Shown in pieces: positions 8,920-22,778 of a DNA stretch of 64,000 bases. Below the pieces are notes generated by a model. The model had not been told where the DNA came from. It saw only the letters and a list, made by a program, of their open reading frames with translations, and ran no database searches. How positions within the stretch are numbered: the stretch's first letter is position 1; each line of letters starts with the position of its first letter. Origin of the DNA: Rhizobium brockwellii. GTDB lineage: Bacteria > Pseudomonadota > Alphaproteobacteria > Rhizobiales > Rhizobiaceae. The translations under genes and the position numbers were made by a program. The stretch is taken from NCBI RefSeq assembly GCF_000769405.2, contig NZ_CP053439.1:3038001-3102000 (forward strand). The letters are read 5' to 3'.

Positions 8920-10320
8920 GGCGTCGGCCGTCACTCCTTCGCGGCGAAGGAGAAGGTAGAAGCGCGCGCAGAGCATGACGGCGGCGGCTGCCAGCCCGAC
9001 GAGGAAGCCGAACCAGATGCCGATACCGCCGAAACCCAACGGGAAAGCAAAGACCCAGGCGAGGAAGAAGCCGATCGGCCAGTAGGCAATCAACGCCATG
9101 ATCATCGGCACGCGGGCGTCCTTGAGGCCGCGCAGCAATCCATTGGCGATCACCTGCAGCCCGTCGACGAGCTGGAATAGCCCGGCAACGATGATCAGCG
9201 GCCCGGCATAGGCAAGCACCTCGGGCGCCTCGGGCGAGGTGACGTCGAGGAACCAGCTGCCGAGGAATTGCGGCATGGTGGCGAAAAGCACGCTGCCCAC
9301 TGCCGAAATGGCGCAGGCGAGGACGAGCACGGTGATCGAAGCGCGCACCAGCCCTTGATAGTCGCCCTGCCCGTGGGCGACGCCGACGCGCACCGTTGCC
9401 GCCTGGCTGAGGCCGAGCGGAATCATGAAGGCAATCGAGGCCCATTGCAGGGCAATGCCATGGGCGGCGAGCTCGATGGTGCCGATATAGCCCATCAGCA
9501 GCGAGGCCACCGTGAACAGGCTGACTTCGGCGAGGATGGTGACGCTGATCGGGAAACCGAGCCGGATGACCTCCAGCAGCGCGTGCCAGTCGGGTTTCCA
9601 GAACCGCACGAAGATCTCGTAGCGCCGCGTCTCTTCCCGCCGCTGCACGAAAGCCAGGATGAAGAGGAAGCCGGCTGTCTGCACGACGACCGAAACGATC
9701 GCCGCACCTTCGAGCCCCATCGCCGGAAAGCCGAAATGGCCGAGCACGAGGATATAAGCGAAGATCGCGTTCATCACCAGCGTGGCGATGGTCACGTTGA
9801 GGATGATGCCCGCCTTGCCGATGGCGCTGACCAGCGCGCGCATGACGTTGAAGAGCAGTGCCGGCAGTACGCCGAACTGACCGATCATGATGTAGCCGTG
9901 GGCGAGCTTGGCCACCTCGGGCTTCTGCTGTGCGAAGAGGAGGACCTGCTCCGAATTGAAGAAGGCCGGCTGCATGATGACCCAGTATGCGATCACCACC
10001 CACAGACCCATGCGCAGCGACCGGCGCACCGAGATGAGATCGCCACGGCCATAGGCCTGCGCCACCATCGGAATGACGGCGATGGCAAAGCCCGAGCCGA
10101 AGATCAGGATCGTGAACAGGAACTGTGCCGCAAGCACCATAGCCGCCAGATGCTCGGCACCGAGACGGCCGACGATCATCACATCGGTGGTGTTGATGCC
10201 GAGCTGGGCAAGCTGCGCGCCGATCAGCGGAATGCCGAGCGCCAGCGTGGCACGGAAATGTGCGCCCCAACGATTGTCGGTTGTCGGCGCAAGCCTGCGC
10301 GCGTCGATCGGCGTGTCCAT
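8917..10320 (-). CDS. MATE family multidrug efflux protein
   Basis: A 467-residue integral membrane protein with twelve predicted helices in two six-helix halves, typical of NorM-type MATE transporters. The N-terminal half begins LALGIPLIGAQLAQLGINTTDVMIVGRLG, the classic MATE first-helix region. It should export cationic or hydrophobic compounds in exchange for Na+ or H+. The ATG at 10320 has AGGA nine bases upstream. A strong 8-bp hairpin (10349-10367) lies in the probable 5' leader. The stop codon is the last triplet of the repeat at 8809-8919. A longer overlapping frame (8870-10375) lacks membrane character and is rejected. Confidence 0.93.
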   Translation of the reverse strand: MDTPIDARRLAPTTDNRWGAHFRATLALGIPLIGAQLAQLGINTTDVMIVGRLGAEHLAAMVLAAQFLFTILIFGSGFAIAVIPMVAQAYGRGDLISVRRSLRMGLWVVIAYWVIMQPAFFNSEQVLLFAQQKPEVAKLAHGYIMIGQFGVLPALLFNVMRALVSAIGKAGIILNVTIATLVMNAIFAYILVLGHFGFPAMGLEGAAIVSVVVQTAGFLFILAFVQRREETRRYEIFVRFWKPDWHALLEVIRLGFPISVTILAEVSLFTVASLLMGYIGTIELAAHGIALQWASIAFMIPLGLSQAATVRVGVAHGQGDYQGLVRASITVLVLACAISAVGSVLFATMPQFLGSWFLDVTSPEAPEVLAYAGPLIIVAGLFQLVDGLQVIANGLLRGLKDARVPMIMALIAYWPIGFFLAWVFAFPLGFGGIGIWFGFLVGLAAAAVMLCARFYLLLRREGVTADA

Positions 10321-10348
10321 GACACCAGTCCTGTGATTGAAATATGCG

Positions 10349-10367
10349 TCGCCGCAGCTTGCGGCGA
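10349..10367 (-). promoter_or_regulatory. hairpin in the leader of the MATE gene
   Basis: TCGCCGCA and TGCGGCGA form a perfect 8-bp stem with a three-base loop, about 29 bases before the ATG. It could be an operator or an RNA element. Function not shown. Confidence 0.3.
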
Positions 10368-10421
10368 AATATCATCCGGGCTTAGATCAAAGCCCCGCAA
10401 AGAACTACCCCAAATGAGGCA

Positions 10422-10442
10422 GATGATGAAAAATTCATCATC
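10422..10442. repeat. AT-rich inverted repeat between tetA-like and MATE genes
   Basis: GATGATGAA and TTCATCATC are separated by AAA. It lies 20 bases after the stop of the tetA-like gene. There is no clear T-tract, so it is either a weak terminator or an operator for the MATE gene. Confidence 0.35.
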
Positions 10443-10462
10443 ACATCAGCATTTCTGATCGA

Positions 10463-11707
10463 TCAACCTGCCGCTTCCAGCGCCTCGGCCGGCTCACGGA
10501 CCCGGACCCGAACGAGGAACACGCCGGCGGCCACCAGGATGAACAGCGCGGCGGCAAGATAGGGCGCGCCGGCAAAGTTGACCGGCGCCTCGGGCCGCGT
10601 GAAATAACCGAACATCTGCGTGAAGATCAGCGGCCCGGCGATGGTGGTGATGCTGCTGAGGCTGGTGAGCGCGCCCTGCAGCTCTCCTTGCGCCGAGGGC
10701 GGCACCATGCCGGCGGCGATGCTGCGCAGCGGCGGATCGGCGACGTTTTCCATGACCGTCGCAACGATGATGACATAGACGACCCAGCCCTCCCAGGCGA
10801 AGGCATAGCCGGTAAGCCCGACGGCCGAGAAGCAGAGGCCGAGAAGAGCGGTCTTCCACTCGCCGAGCACCGGCACGATCCGCGGCAGAACCAGCCCCAT
10901 GACGATCGCGGCGCCGATGCCGTAAATGCCGAGCGACAGACCGATCTGTCCCTCGCTCCAGCCGTAGCGATAGGTCGAGACGAACGACCAGACCGAGGGA
11001 TAGACGGCATGCGCCAGGAAGAACAGAAACATGACGAGGCTGACCCAGCCGATGCCGGGATAATGGCGCATCTGGCGCAACGCGCCGAGCGGATTGGCAC
11101 GCTTCCACTCGAACCGGCGGCGGTTCTTCGCCTCCAGCGTTTCCGGCAGCAGGAAGCAGGCGGCGATGAAATTGATAAGCGATAGCGCGGCCGCGCCGAG
11201 GAATGGCACACGCGGGCCGAATTCGCCGAGGACACCGCCGACGACGGGGCCGATGGTGAAGCCAACACCGAAGGCGATGCCGATCAGCCCGAAATTCTTC
11301 GCCCGGTTCTCCTCCGTGCTGATATCGGCGATATAGGCCGAGCAGGTGGCGAAACTGCCGCCGCTGATGCCGGCAAGCACGCGGCCGACGAACAGCATCC
11401 AGAAGCTGGTGGCAATGCCGCAGATGAAATTGTCGATCGCAAAAGTCAGCACCGAAAGCAAAAGGATCGGCCGGCGGCCGAAACGGTCAGACAGGTTTCC
11501 GAGCAGCGGCGCGAACAGGAATTGCATGCCGGCATAGACCAGCATCAGCCAGCCGCCGTCGATCGCCGCATCGCTGACGCTGCCGCCAGTCAGTTGCTCC
11601 AGATAGGCAGGCAGCACCGGCATGATGATGGCGATACCGATAATGTCGAGGAAGAGGATGATGAAGACCAGGAAAAGGCCGCGGCGAACGAATTTCGGGT
11701 CAAGCAT
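10463..11707 (-). CDS. TetA-like major facilitator efflux transporter
   Basis: A 414-residue, twelve-helix MFS protein of the TCR/Tet drug:H+ antiporter group. The N-terminal region (ILFLDIIGIAIIMPVLPAYL) and the loop 2-3 motif GNLSDRFGRRPILL (conserved GxLxDRxGRR) are those of TetA proteins. It also has GISGGSFATCSAYIADI, matching antiporter motif C-like segments of TetA. Substrate may be tetracycline-like or another drug; natural rhizobial copies need not give resistance. It is followed on the same strand by the MATE gene, placing two unrelated efflux pumps side by side. Confidence 0.9.
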   Translation of the reverse strand: MLDPKFVRRGLFLVFIILFLDIIGIAIIMPVLPAYLEQLTGGSVSDAAIDGGWLMLVYAGMQFLFAPLLGNLSDRFGRRPILLLSVLTFAIDNFICGIATSFWMLFVGRVLAGISGGSFATCSAYIADISTEENRAKNFGLIGIAFGVGFTIGPVVGGVLGEFGPRVPFLGAAALSLINFIAACFLLPETLEAKNRRRFEWKRANPLGALRQMRHYPGIGWVSLVMFLFFLAHAVYPSVWSFVSTYRYGWSEGQIGLSLGIYGIGAAIVMGLVLPRIVPVLGEWKTALLGLCFSAVGLTGYAFAWEGWVVYVIIVATVMENVADPPLRSIAAGMVPPSAQGELQGALTSLSSITTIAGPLIFTQMFGYFTRPEAPVNFAGAPYLAAALFILVAAGVFLVRVRVREPAEALEAAG

Positions 11708-11845
11708 GAGGCATCTCTACAGCGGTTGGTTCTGAAAAGACGATCTCATCGCCGAGAAAATGACATAGCTCAGAAAGGAAACCGAAACAATCCGTGAACA
11801 TTTCAAAGTTTTTGATAATGCCCAACGGGAACTTTATGAGAGGCA

Positions 11846-12757
11846 TCAACCGGAGGGCGCGCGCTGCCGTTCCAGCTTCAGAAAATCGACGAAGGCGCGC
11901 AACGGTGCCGGCATATGCCGTCGGCTGGCGTAGTAGAGATACGGGCCGGAAAATTCGCTGACCCAATCGTCGAGGATAGCAACCAGTTGACCGGAGGCGA
12001 GGCTCGGTTGCAGGAGCTCCTGGAATGAGCCGATGACGCCCAGTCCCGCGATCGCCGCGGAAAGCTCCACCTCGATTGAGTTGGAAGTCAGCGCACCGCT
12101 CGGCGAGATGACCAGAGTCTCGCCGCTGCGCTCAAATTCCCAGGTGAGCGCGGCCCCGCTGAGGAAACGGTGCCGGATGCAGCTGTGCTCCAGCAGATCA
12201 CGCGGATGCTGCGGTACGCCCCTTTCCTGGAGATAGGCCGGCGAAGCGGCGGTGACGTAGCGCTGCCGGCGCGGGCCGATTGGTACGGCGATCATATCGC
12301 GCTCGATGCGCTCGTCATAGCGGATGCCGGCATCGAAACCGGCGGCGAGCACGTCGATGAAACTATCCTCGGCGACGATCTCCAGGTCGATCTCGGGATA
12401 GAGCTTCAGGAACCGGCAGGCAATGTCGGGCAGGAACAGCCGCGCCGCGATCGTCGGCACATTGAGCCGCAGCGTACCGGCCGGCCTGTCGCGGAAACTG
12501 TCGAGCGCGCCGAGTGCGGCCGCGACCTCACTGAGCGCCGGCGCCAGTTGCGCCAACAATCGTTCGCCGGCGGCCGTCGGCGTGACGCTGCGCGTCGTCC
12601 GGTTGAGCAGGCGCACACCGAGCCGTTCCTCCAGCCGCCTGAGCGACTCGCTCAGCGAAGACGCTGAAACCCCGCGCTTGCGGGCGGCGGCGCGGAAGCT
12701 TCGCTCCCTTGCAATTGCCGTGAAAGCATCCAGATCACTCAGGGGAAGATCGTTCAT
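11846..12757 (-). CDS. LysR family transcriptional regulator
   Basis: A 303-residue regulator. The N-terminal winged helix-turn-helix (residues 1-65: DLDAFTAIARERSFRAAARKRGVSASSLSESLRRLEERLGVRLLNRTTR) is followed by a periplasmic-binding-protein-like effector domain (about 90-295). It is divergent from the aldo/keto reductase at 12868, with 110 bases between the starts, the usual layout for a LysR protein and its target. The subgroup resembles regulators next to NADPH-dependent reductases. The effector is unknown. Confidence 0.92.
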   Translation of the reverse strand: MNDLPLSDLDAFTAIARERSFRAAARKRGVSASSLSESLRRLEERLGVRLLNRTTRSVTPTAAGERLLAQLAPALSEVAAALGALDSFRDRPAGTLRLNVPTIAARLFLPDIACRFLKLYPEIDLEIVAEDSFIDVLAAGFDAGIRYDERIERDMIAVPIGPRRQRYVTAASPAYLQERGVPQHPRDLLEHSCIRHRFLSGAALTWEFERSGETLVISPSGALTSNSIEVELSAAIAGLGVIGSFQELLQPSLASGQLVAILDDWVSEFSGPYLYYASRRHMPAPLRAFVDFLKLERQRAPSG

Positions 12758-12867
12758 TGTGCATTTTTCCGTACGACCTGTTCGACACTATCCGGATTAT
12801 CGCACAAATACGAAAGCGGTAAAACGGCGTCCGGCAGCGCCGCCCCGGCGCCGAAAAGGAGAAGACA

Positions 12868-13863
<996 letters not shown>

Positions 13864-13872
13864 GCAAGGGAT

Positions 13873-13912
13873 GGAAGGGGCTGCGATGCGCTTTGTGCCG
13901 TGCGCCCCTTCC
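13873..13912. terminator. possible bidirectional terminator between convergent genes
   Basis: GGAAGGGGC (13873-13881) pairs with GCCCCTTCC (13904-13912) and is followed by a pyrimidine tract, TCTCTCCTC. It lies between the reductase and the metallopeptidase. The loop is long, so support is moderate. Confidence 0.4.
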
Positions 13913-13919
13913 TCTCTCC

Positions 13920-14858
13920 TCAAACCGGCCCCGAAAACGTATCGCAGGCTGACAGCTGGCCGCTGTCGAAGCCGCGCTTGAACCATCTGACCCTCTGCTC
14001 CGAGGTACCGTGGTTGAAACTCTCCGGCACGACATAACCCTGTGACCGCTTCTGCAGCGAATCGTCGCCGATCTGCTGGGCGGCGTTCAGCGCTTCCTCC
14101 AGATCGCCTGACTCGAGCAGGCCCTTCTGCTGGGTATATTTACCCCAGATGCCCGCAAAGCAATCGGCCTGCAGTTCAACGCGCACCGACATCTTGTTGG
14201 CGTCGGCCTCGCTCATGCGCTGGCGGGCCTGGTTGAACTTCGGCAGGATGCCGAGCAGATTCTGCACGTGATGGCCGACCTCATGAGCAACGACATAGGC
14301 CTCGGCGAAATCACCCGACGCGCCGAAGCGGTCGGAAAGCTCCTGAAAGAATTCGGTATCGAGATAGACCTTGTGATCGCTCGGGCAGTAGAACGGGCCT
14401 GTTGCAGATGATGCGGAGCCGCAGGCCGAGGCCGTCGAGCCCGAGAACAGCACGAGACGCGGCTCTTCGTAATTTTGGCCCTGCGCCTGGAAGATGCCCT
14501 TCCAGGTATCCTCGGTCTCGGCAAGGACAGTGCGCATGAATGCGGTCATCTCGTCGTTGGCGGGCGTGCGTGTTCCACCGGACTGGCTCTGCTCGTAGCC
14601 AGGACCGCTTGTCGTGCCGCCGGTATCGAGCATCTGCAGCAGATCAATGCCCATCATCTTGAAGATGAAATAGATGACGACGAGGAAGATGATCGTGCCG
14701 ATGCTGAGGCCGCCGCCGGCGCGGCGAACACCGCCGCCGGAAGGAAAGTTGAAGCCGCCGCCGCGGCCGAAACCGCCGCCGGTCGGATCGCTGCGGCGAT
14801 CCTCGATATTGTCGGACTGACGCCGGCCTTTCCATTCCATCTTCGCTCTCCCCGGCAA
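13920..14858 (-). CDS. ypfJ: neutral zinc metallopeptidase, YpfJ/KPN_02809 family
   Basis: A 312-residue protein with a short basic, Gly-rich N-terminus, one membrane segment (about residues 53-70, GTIIFLVVIYFIFKMMG) and an extracytoplasmic peptidase domain. The zinc site is HEVGHHVQ near 190-197, with a downstream Glu-containing helix (ELQADCFAG). The acidic substrate region CPSDHKVYLDTEFFQEL is typical of the family. It probably acts in the periplasm, anchored to the inner membrane; substrates are unknown. The start at 14858 has GGGGAG upstream. Confidence 0.9.
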   Translation of the reverse strand: MPGRAKMEWKGRRQSDNIEDRRSDPTGGGFGRGGGFNFPSGGGVRRAGGGLSIGTIIFLVVIYFIFKMMGIDLLQMLDTGGTTSGPGYEQSQSGGTRTPANDEMTAFMRTVLAETEDTWKGIFQAQGQNYEEPRLVLFSGSTASACGSASSATGPFYCPSDHKVYLDTEFFQELSDRFGASGDFAEAYVVAHEVGHHVQNLLGILPKFNQARQRMSEADANKMSVRVELQADCFAGIWGKYTQQKGLLESGDLEEALNAAQQIGDDSLQKRSQGYVVPESFNHGTSEQRVRWFKRGFDSGQLSACDTFSGPV

Positions 14859-14919
14859 TGCCTGTGCTTGCGCTCAAGGAGTTATATATCCGTCGGCCGC
14901 CGGAATTCCAGCGACTTCA

Positions 14920-15417
14920 TCAGGCAATCAGGCGCCCGCGTCGGCGACGTAGCACGACTGCGATCAGGATCGAGCCGATCACCGCCCCAGCAAGGACAGC
15001 CGGCCATTTCGCGCCGGTGAAGATGACCGCATGCATGATCCGGCCAGGCACGAAAGTGAACAGGCCTGCAAGGACGATGCCGCCGAAATAAAGGCCGGCG
15101 ACGATGCGCTTATGCAGACGGATATCGCCGCGGCGGGCCGCCGCTATCGCATTCCAGCTGCCGCCCAGCGTTGCGATCGACAGAAGATGGATCGGGCTGA
15201 ACCCGTAGAAGAGATCGAGCTCATGAATGAAGAAGCTCGATATCGCCGTCACGACGATCAGCGCCATCCAGATCCTGCCGAGCAGCCGGTGCAGCGGCGT
15301 GCCCTTGGGGCGCAGCAGGATATAGGCGCCGAGAATTGCCGCCGGTGTAACAGCGGCGACATGGATCTGAACGGCGAACGGGGCATCGAGGAGCGGTTCG
15401 AGGGTCATCAGCGGCAT
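14920..15417 (-). CDS. DUF2306 family membrane protein
   Basis: A small inner-membrane protein of 165 residues from this start. Four hydrophobic helices are visible: AAVTPAAILGAYILL, IWMALIVVTAISSFFI, IHLLSIATLGGSWNAI and LYFGGIVLAGLFTFV. The conserved LHRLLGRIW between helices 1 and 2 marks DUF2306. Function is unknown. The start is uncertain: TTG at 15447 has a weak GAGG upstream, and ATG at 15417 or 15408 would begin closer to the conserved domain. It is divergent from the LytTR gene. Confidence 0.75.
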   Translation of the reverse strand: MPLMTLEPLLDAPFAVQIHVAAVTPAAILGAYILLRPKGTPLHRLLGRIWMALIVVTAISSFFIHELDLFYGFSPIHLLSIATLGGSWNAIAAARRGDIRLHKRIVAGLYFGGIVLAGLFTFVPGRIMHAVIFTGAKWPAVLAGAVIGSILIAVVLRRRRGRLIA

Positions 15418-15494
15418 CCGGTTGAATTCGATCGCTCTTTCCGCCAAGACTGCATCTGCCTCAATCCGAACCGCGCGAACGGCAGGAAAACTTC

Positions 15495-16271
15495 GTGATT
15501 CACCTCTTCTTGCAATCCACGCTTCGCGAATTGCAGGTCTTTCTCCACTCCCGGCGCTTCTGGGGAACCTTTGCCGCTATCGTCCTGCTCTTTGCCGTCA
15601 CCGGCCCCTACGGCACCATGGAAAGCATGGCCTTCGGCGAACGCCTCGCCTACTGGCTGAGCCTGCATACCCTTGCCTGGGTGATCGCCATCCTCTGCGC
15701 GGTTGCGGCCGAAAGACTGCTGCGGGGATTGATCGTTTCCATGTTCGCCCGGATGATGGCGGGTTCGCTCATAGCCGCCCTGCCGATCGGTTTTGCCATC
15801 GGCCTCGTCGACTATGCCTTCACCGGCGAAGCGACTACGCTCGAAAGCGGCCTGCAGCGCGCGCTTTTTGCCGTGCCCCTCTGCGCCCTCTTCTGCCTTT
15901 TGACCTACATGGCGATGAGCCAGAAAATCGCCGAAGCCGCAGCGCCTGAGGAAACCAGCCCCGGCACCTCGATCCTCGACCGGCTGAAGCCTGAGAATCG
16001 TGGTCCGCTGCTGCGCCTCTCCGTCCAGGATCACTATACCGAGGTGGTGACCGGCCGCGGGCGCGAACTGGTGCTCTTGCGTTTTGCCGACGCACTGAAG
16101 GAAGCCGCCGCGACGCCGGGCCTTCGCGTTCATCGCTCGCACTGGGTGGCCGACGCCCATGTCGAAAGCCTGAAACGCGACGATGGCAGGCTGCTGATCC
16201 TCACGCGCGACGGCACGAAAATCCCGGTTAGCCGCAGCTATGCCGAGGAAGTGCGCCGCCGCTTCACGTAA
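15495..16271 (+). CDS. membrane-bound LytTR family transcriptional regulator
   Basis: A 258-residue protein with four N-terminal membrane helices (about residues 18-140) and a C-terminal LytTR DNA-binding domain (about 160-258). The latter contains LRLSVQDHYTEVVTGRGRELVLLRFADAL and ends VHRSHWVADAHVESL...LTRDGTKIPVSRSYAEEVRRRF, the typical beta-rich DNA-binding pattern. The membrane part replaces the usual receiver domain, so the protein may sense a membrane signal and bind DNA while anchored. GTG start, with AGGAAAA upstream. The neighbouring DUF2306 gene is a plausible target or partner. Confidence 0.88.
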   Translation: MIHLFLQSTLRELQVFLHSRRFWGTFAAIVLLFAVTGPYGTMESMAFGERLAYWLSLHTLAWVIAILCAVAAERLLRGLIVSMFARMMAGSLIAALPIGFAIGLVDYAFTGEATTLESGLQRALFAVPLCALFCLLTYMAMSQKIAEAAAPEETSPGTSILDRLKPENRGPLLRLSVQDHYTEVVTGRGRELVLLRFADALKEAAATPGLRVHRSHWVADAHVESLKRDDGRLLILTRDGTKIPVSRSYAEEVRRRFT

Positions 16272-16424
16272 AGAAGGCGCGCCAAGCGCTTGACGGGACT
16301 CCCGTTTGCGCTCTTCCGGAAGCAGGGCGGCGGCGAAATCCGGGTGGCGGTCGTGTCTGACGGGAAATAGCCCTTCGCGCCGTGTTGGATTCCTGTCGAT
16401 TCCGCGATTTATGGGGTTCCGTTT

Positions 16425-16438
16425 GCAAATACATTTGC
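16425..16438. promoter_or_regulatory. palindrome in the carB leader
   Basis: GCAAAT-AC-ATTTGC is a perfect inverted repeat about 100 bases before the carB ATG, next to TATAAG (16440-16445), which could be a -10 element. It may be an operator. Evidence is limited to symmetry. Confidence 0.3.
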
Positions 16439-16540
16439 CTATAAGCCGCTTCTAGCCTGAAAAGACCCAGCATGCGCGACCCGACCCGGTGATCTCCCAC
16501 CCTGGCCGGCTTTCTGCGCAGCCAGAAAACGGAAGCACCC

Positions 16541-20029
<3,489 letters not shown>

Positions 20030-20038
20030 GATGCGGAA

Positions 20039-20063
20039 CGCCATCGCTCGATGAGCGATGGCG
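20039..20063. terminator. hairpin terminator between carB and udgX
   Basis: CGCCATCGCTC and GAGCGATGGCG form a perfect 11-bp stem with a three-base loop ten bases after the carB stop. No long T-tract follows, so efficiency is uncertain. It sits between convergent genes. Confidence 0.5.
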
Positions 20064-20085
20064 CCAGCCTTGCCATTGAATCAGT

Positions 20086-21543
20086 TTATGCAGCCTTCAG
20101 AATAAGGCGGTGAATTGTCAGCATATCTTCGCGAAATCGTGCCAGTTCCTCCGCTTTCAGCCGCTCGTCGGGAATACGCAGCAGATAGGATGGATGCACC
20201 GTCACGAAGAGCGTTCGCTGCTCGTCGATCGCGATCGCTTTCCCCCTGACATCCTGCAGCCGCTGTTTCGCATCGGTCAGCGCCGCAAGCGCCGTCGCCC
20301 CCATAGCAACCACCAGCTTCGGTTTGATCAGCGCCATCTCCAGATTGAGCCACCAGCGGCAATGCTTCACCTCGCCCATATTGGGCTTCTGATGGATGCG
20401 ACGCTTGCCACGCGGCTCATATTTGAAATGCTTGACGGCATTGGTGACGTAAAGCGTTGAGCGGTCGATGCCCGCTTCAGTGATCACTTGATCGAGAAGC
20501 CTGCCGGCGGGACCGACGAAGGGCCGCCCTGATATATCCTCCTGGTCGCCCGGTTGTTCACCGACGAACATCACCTCGGCATCGCGCGGCCCCTCCCCGA
20601 ATACGGTTTGCGTCGCCTTCGCATGAAGCGGACAGCGGGTGCAGGCGGCAGCTTCCGAGCCCAGCGCTTCCAGCGTGCCCGCCGGCGCTTCGGGTTCAGC
20701 TGGAATGCTGCGCGCGGCTTCCTGCAGGCGATCGTGAAAGGGCAACGATTGGGTCGCCTCCCGGGCGGCCATGGCCCGCACCTTGCTCTCCGCCGATGCA
20801 ATTAGCCCAGGGATGAGATCGGCTTCCGGCAGGTTCTTCCAGTATTTTTTCGGCATCTCCGCTTGCATCGCCTTCAACTTCAACCGCGCCGGATTGAAAA
20901 TGCTGGCGTAGTAAGTGCGCCAGAGGTCATCGGTAGCATCTGTGAGATTGGGTTTTTCACACGGTTCGTCGCTCATCGTCAGCCGCTCGCCGTCCCACGC
21001 GGCCGATCCCTTGGGCGTCGCGATCAGCCAGTCCATGTCGGTGAAGCGCCGTTGGAAGAAGGGCGCTGTGCGCCTGACGATATGGTGATCTGGCTCGAAC
21101 CAGGCGAGGAATTTTCGACGGCCCGCCGATACCGCATCGATCTCTTTGAAGCGGACGAAGGCCGTCATCTTATGCGCGTCGCGTCGAACGTTTTTCGCCA
21201 TCAGCCTGGCACGGGCGACGTCCTCGTCGGAAGCCACTTCAAGTAATTGCCGGTCCAGTTGTAGCCGCCAGAGCAGGCGGTAAAGCAGGGAAAAACGCGC
21301 CGGGTCAAAATGGCAGAGAACTGTCTCCGCGAGTTCGATGAAGGCGGGCGGCACCGTCATCGGCTTGCGTGCCATGACAGGCGCCGGCGGCATGGCGTCG
21401 CGTTGAAACGCAAGGTCCGCCTCCTCGCCCTTTTCGCGCCAATCGATCTCTTCCGGCAGGATGCCAGCGACTGCGAAAGCGCGCGCGGCGTCACGCCATT
21501 CGGCAAGCTCCCCGCGTCCTGCAAGCACGACCCGGCGCATCAC
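20086..21543 (-). CDS. udgX: fused DUF4130-like domain and UdgX-type uracil-DNA glycosylase
   Basis: A 485-residue two-domain protein. The N-terminal half (about 1-250) matches the DNA-metabolism domain regularly paired with a radical-SAM partner. The C-terminal half (about 285-485) is UdgX: cluster cysteines C301 and C304 (CTRC) and C395, active-site GEQPGDQE (328-335), and the diagnostic KRRIH loop (380-384), whose His links covalently to DNA at uracil sites in characterised UdgX. NAVKHFK carries His where family-4 glycosylases have Cys, also typical of UdgX. HPSYLL (450-455) closes the pocket. It overlaps the radical-SAM gene by four bases and shares its SOS-type promoter. Confidence 0.93.
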   Translation of the reverse strand: MMRRVVLAGRGELAEWRDAARAFAVAGILPEEIDWREKGEEADLAFQRDAMPPAPVMARKPMTVPPAFIELAETVLCHFDPARFSLLYRLLWRLQLDRQLLEVASDEDVARARLMAKNVRRDAHKMTAFVRFKEIDAVSAGRRKFLAWFEPDHHIVRRTAPFFQRRFTDMDWLIATPKGSAAWDGERLTMSDEPCEKPNLTDATDDLWRTYYASIFNPARLKLKAMQAEMPKKYWKNLPEADLIPGLIASAESKVRAMAAREATQSLPFHDRLQEAARSIPAEPEAPAGTLEALGSEAAACTRCPLHAKATQTVFGEGPRDAEVMFVGEQPGDQEDISGRPFVGPAGRLLDQVITEAGIDRSTLYVTNAVKHFKYEPRGKRRIHQKPNMGEVKHCRWWLNLEMALIKPKLVVAMGATALAALTDAKQRLQDVRGKAIAIDEQRTLFVTVHPSYLLRIPDERLKAEELARFREDMLTIHRLILKAA

Positions 21544-22772
21544 AGCAACGACAATTGTTCAGGTTGCGGTTCGAACATGGCGCGAAGGTCGGGGCGCTCG
21601 ATCAATCGGCGCGGCGACCAGCCTTCCGCCGAGATAAAGGACTGAACCTTCTTCATCGAAATGCCGAGCCGCGAAAGATCGTCCAACCGCAACCGGCGAA
21701 AACGTCGGGCCGAAACGATCGCTCTGACTGTCTTGGTGCCGAGACCGGGCACGCGCAACAACCGTTCACGCTCGGCCCTGTTGATATCGACGGGGAATTC
21801 CGCCCGGTTGGCGAGCGCCCAGGCAAGTTTGGGGTCGAGGCTGAGATCGAGCATGCCGCCCGCCTGGTTCGCGGTGATCTCGTCGATGCCGAAACCGTAG
21901 AATCGATAGAGCCAATCGGCCTGATAAAGCCGGTGCTCGCGCATCAGCGGCGGCTTGATCAGCGGCAGGTTTTTCGATGAATCCGGGATTGGGCTGAAAG
22001 CGGAATAATAGACGCGCTTCAGCCCGTAGCTGCTGTAGAGCCGGCCGCTGGTCGCAAGGATCGTCGCATCGTTCGCCCCATCGGCGCCGACGATCATCTG
22101 CGTGCTTTGGCCGGCCGGCACGAAACGCTGACGCTTCTTCGTCCGCAACGTCGGTTCGCCGGCGGCCTCGATCTTCAGCCTCAGATCTCCCATCGATCGC
22201 CGGATATTGGCAGGCTTCTTTTCCGGCGCGAAGCGCGTTATGCCGTGATCCGTCGGCAACTCGATATTCAGCGACAGCCTGTCGGCATGAAGCCCCGCCT
22301 CCTCGATCAGACGCGGCGACGCCTCAGGGATCGATTTCAGATGGATATAGCCCCGGAAATTATGGGTCACACGCAGTTCGCGGACGATGCGGACCATCTC
22401 TTCCATCGTGTAATCAGACGATCGAATAATACCCGAGGAAAGAAACAGGCCTTCGATATAGTTGCGGCGGTAAAATTCCAGCGTCAGCCAGATGACCTCC
22501 TCGGGCGTAAAGCGCGCCCGTTCGACATTGCTCGACGAGCGATTGACGCAATAGGCGCAGTCGTAGATGCAGAAATTGGTCAGCAGTATTTTCAAAAGCG
22601 AAATGCACCGTCCGTCCGGGGCATAGGCATGACAGATGCCGGATCCTTCGGTCGAACCGAGCCCGCCACTTGCCTGGGAATCACGTTTCACCGTGCCGCT
22701 GGAAGCGCAGGAAGCGTCATATTTCGCAGCATCGGAAAGGATGGCCAAGCGTTCTGTGAGCGATTTCTTCAT
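21540..22772 (-). CDS. putative DNA modification/repair radical SAM protein
   Basis: Radical SAM enzyme with a C-x3-C-x2-C cluster motif (FCIYDCAYCVNR) that binds the 4Fe-4S cluster, a central TIM-barrel-like body and a C-terminal helix-hairpin-helix (LLRVPGLGTKTVRAIVSARR) that suggests DNA contact. This family is almost always encoded with the DUF4130/UdgX protein that follows it here by a four-base overlap. The reaction is unknown; a role in DNA repair is inferred from the partner and the SOS box. A GTG at 22784 would add four residues but lies inside the LexA box; the ATG at 22772 gives 410 residues and may be translated from a nearly leaderless mRNA. Confidence 0.9.
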   Translation of the reverse strand: MKKSLTERLAILSDAAKYDASCASSGTVKRDSQASGGLGSTEGSGICHAYAPDGRCISLLKILLTNFCIYDCAYCVNRSSSNVERARFTPEEVIWLTLEFYRRNYIEGLFLSSGIIRSSDYTMEEMVRIVRELRVTHNFRGYIHLKSIPEASPRLIEEAGLHADRLSLNIELPTDHGITRFAPEKKPANIRRSMGDLRLKIEAAGEPTLRTKKRQRFVPAGQSTQMIVGADGANDATILATSGRLYSSYGLKRVYYSAFSPIPDSSKNLPLIKPPLMREHRLYQADWLYRFYGFGIDEITANQAGGMLDLSLDPKLAWALANRAEFPVDINRAERERLLRVPGLGTKTVRAIVSARRFRRLRLDDLSRLGISMKKVQSFISAEGWSPRRLIERPDLRAMFEPQPEQLSLL

Positions 22773-22778
22773 TAGTAT

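Noticed and set aside
8870..10375. Longer frame over the MATE gene
   Set aside because: Its product is Arg-rich and non-membrane, and it includes the repeat element; the 8917-10320 frame has clear MATE helices.
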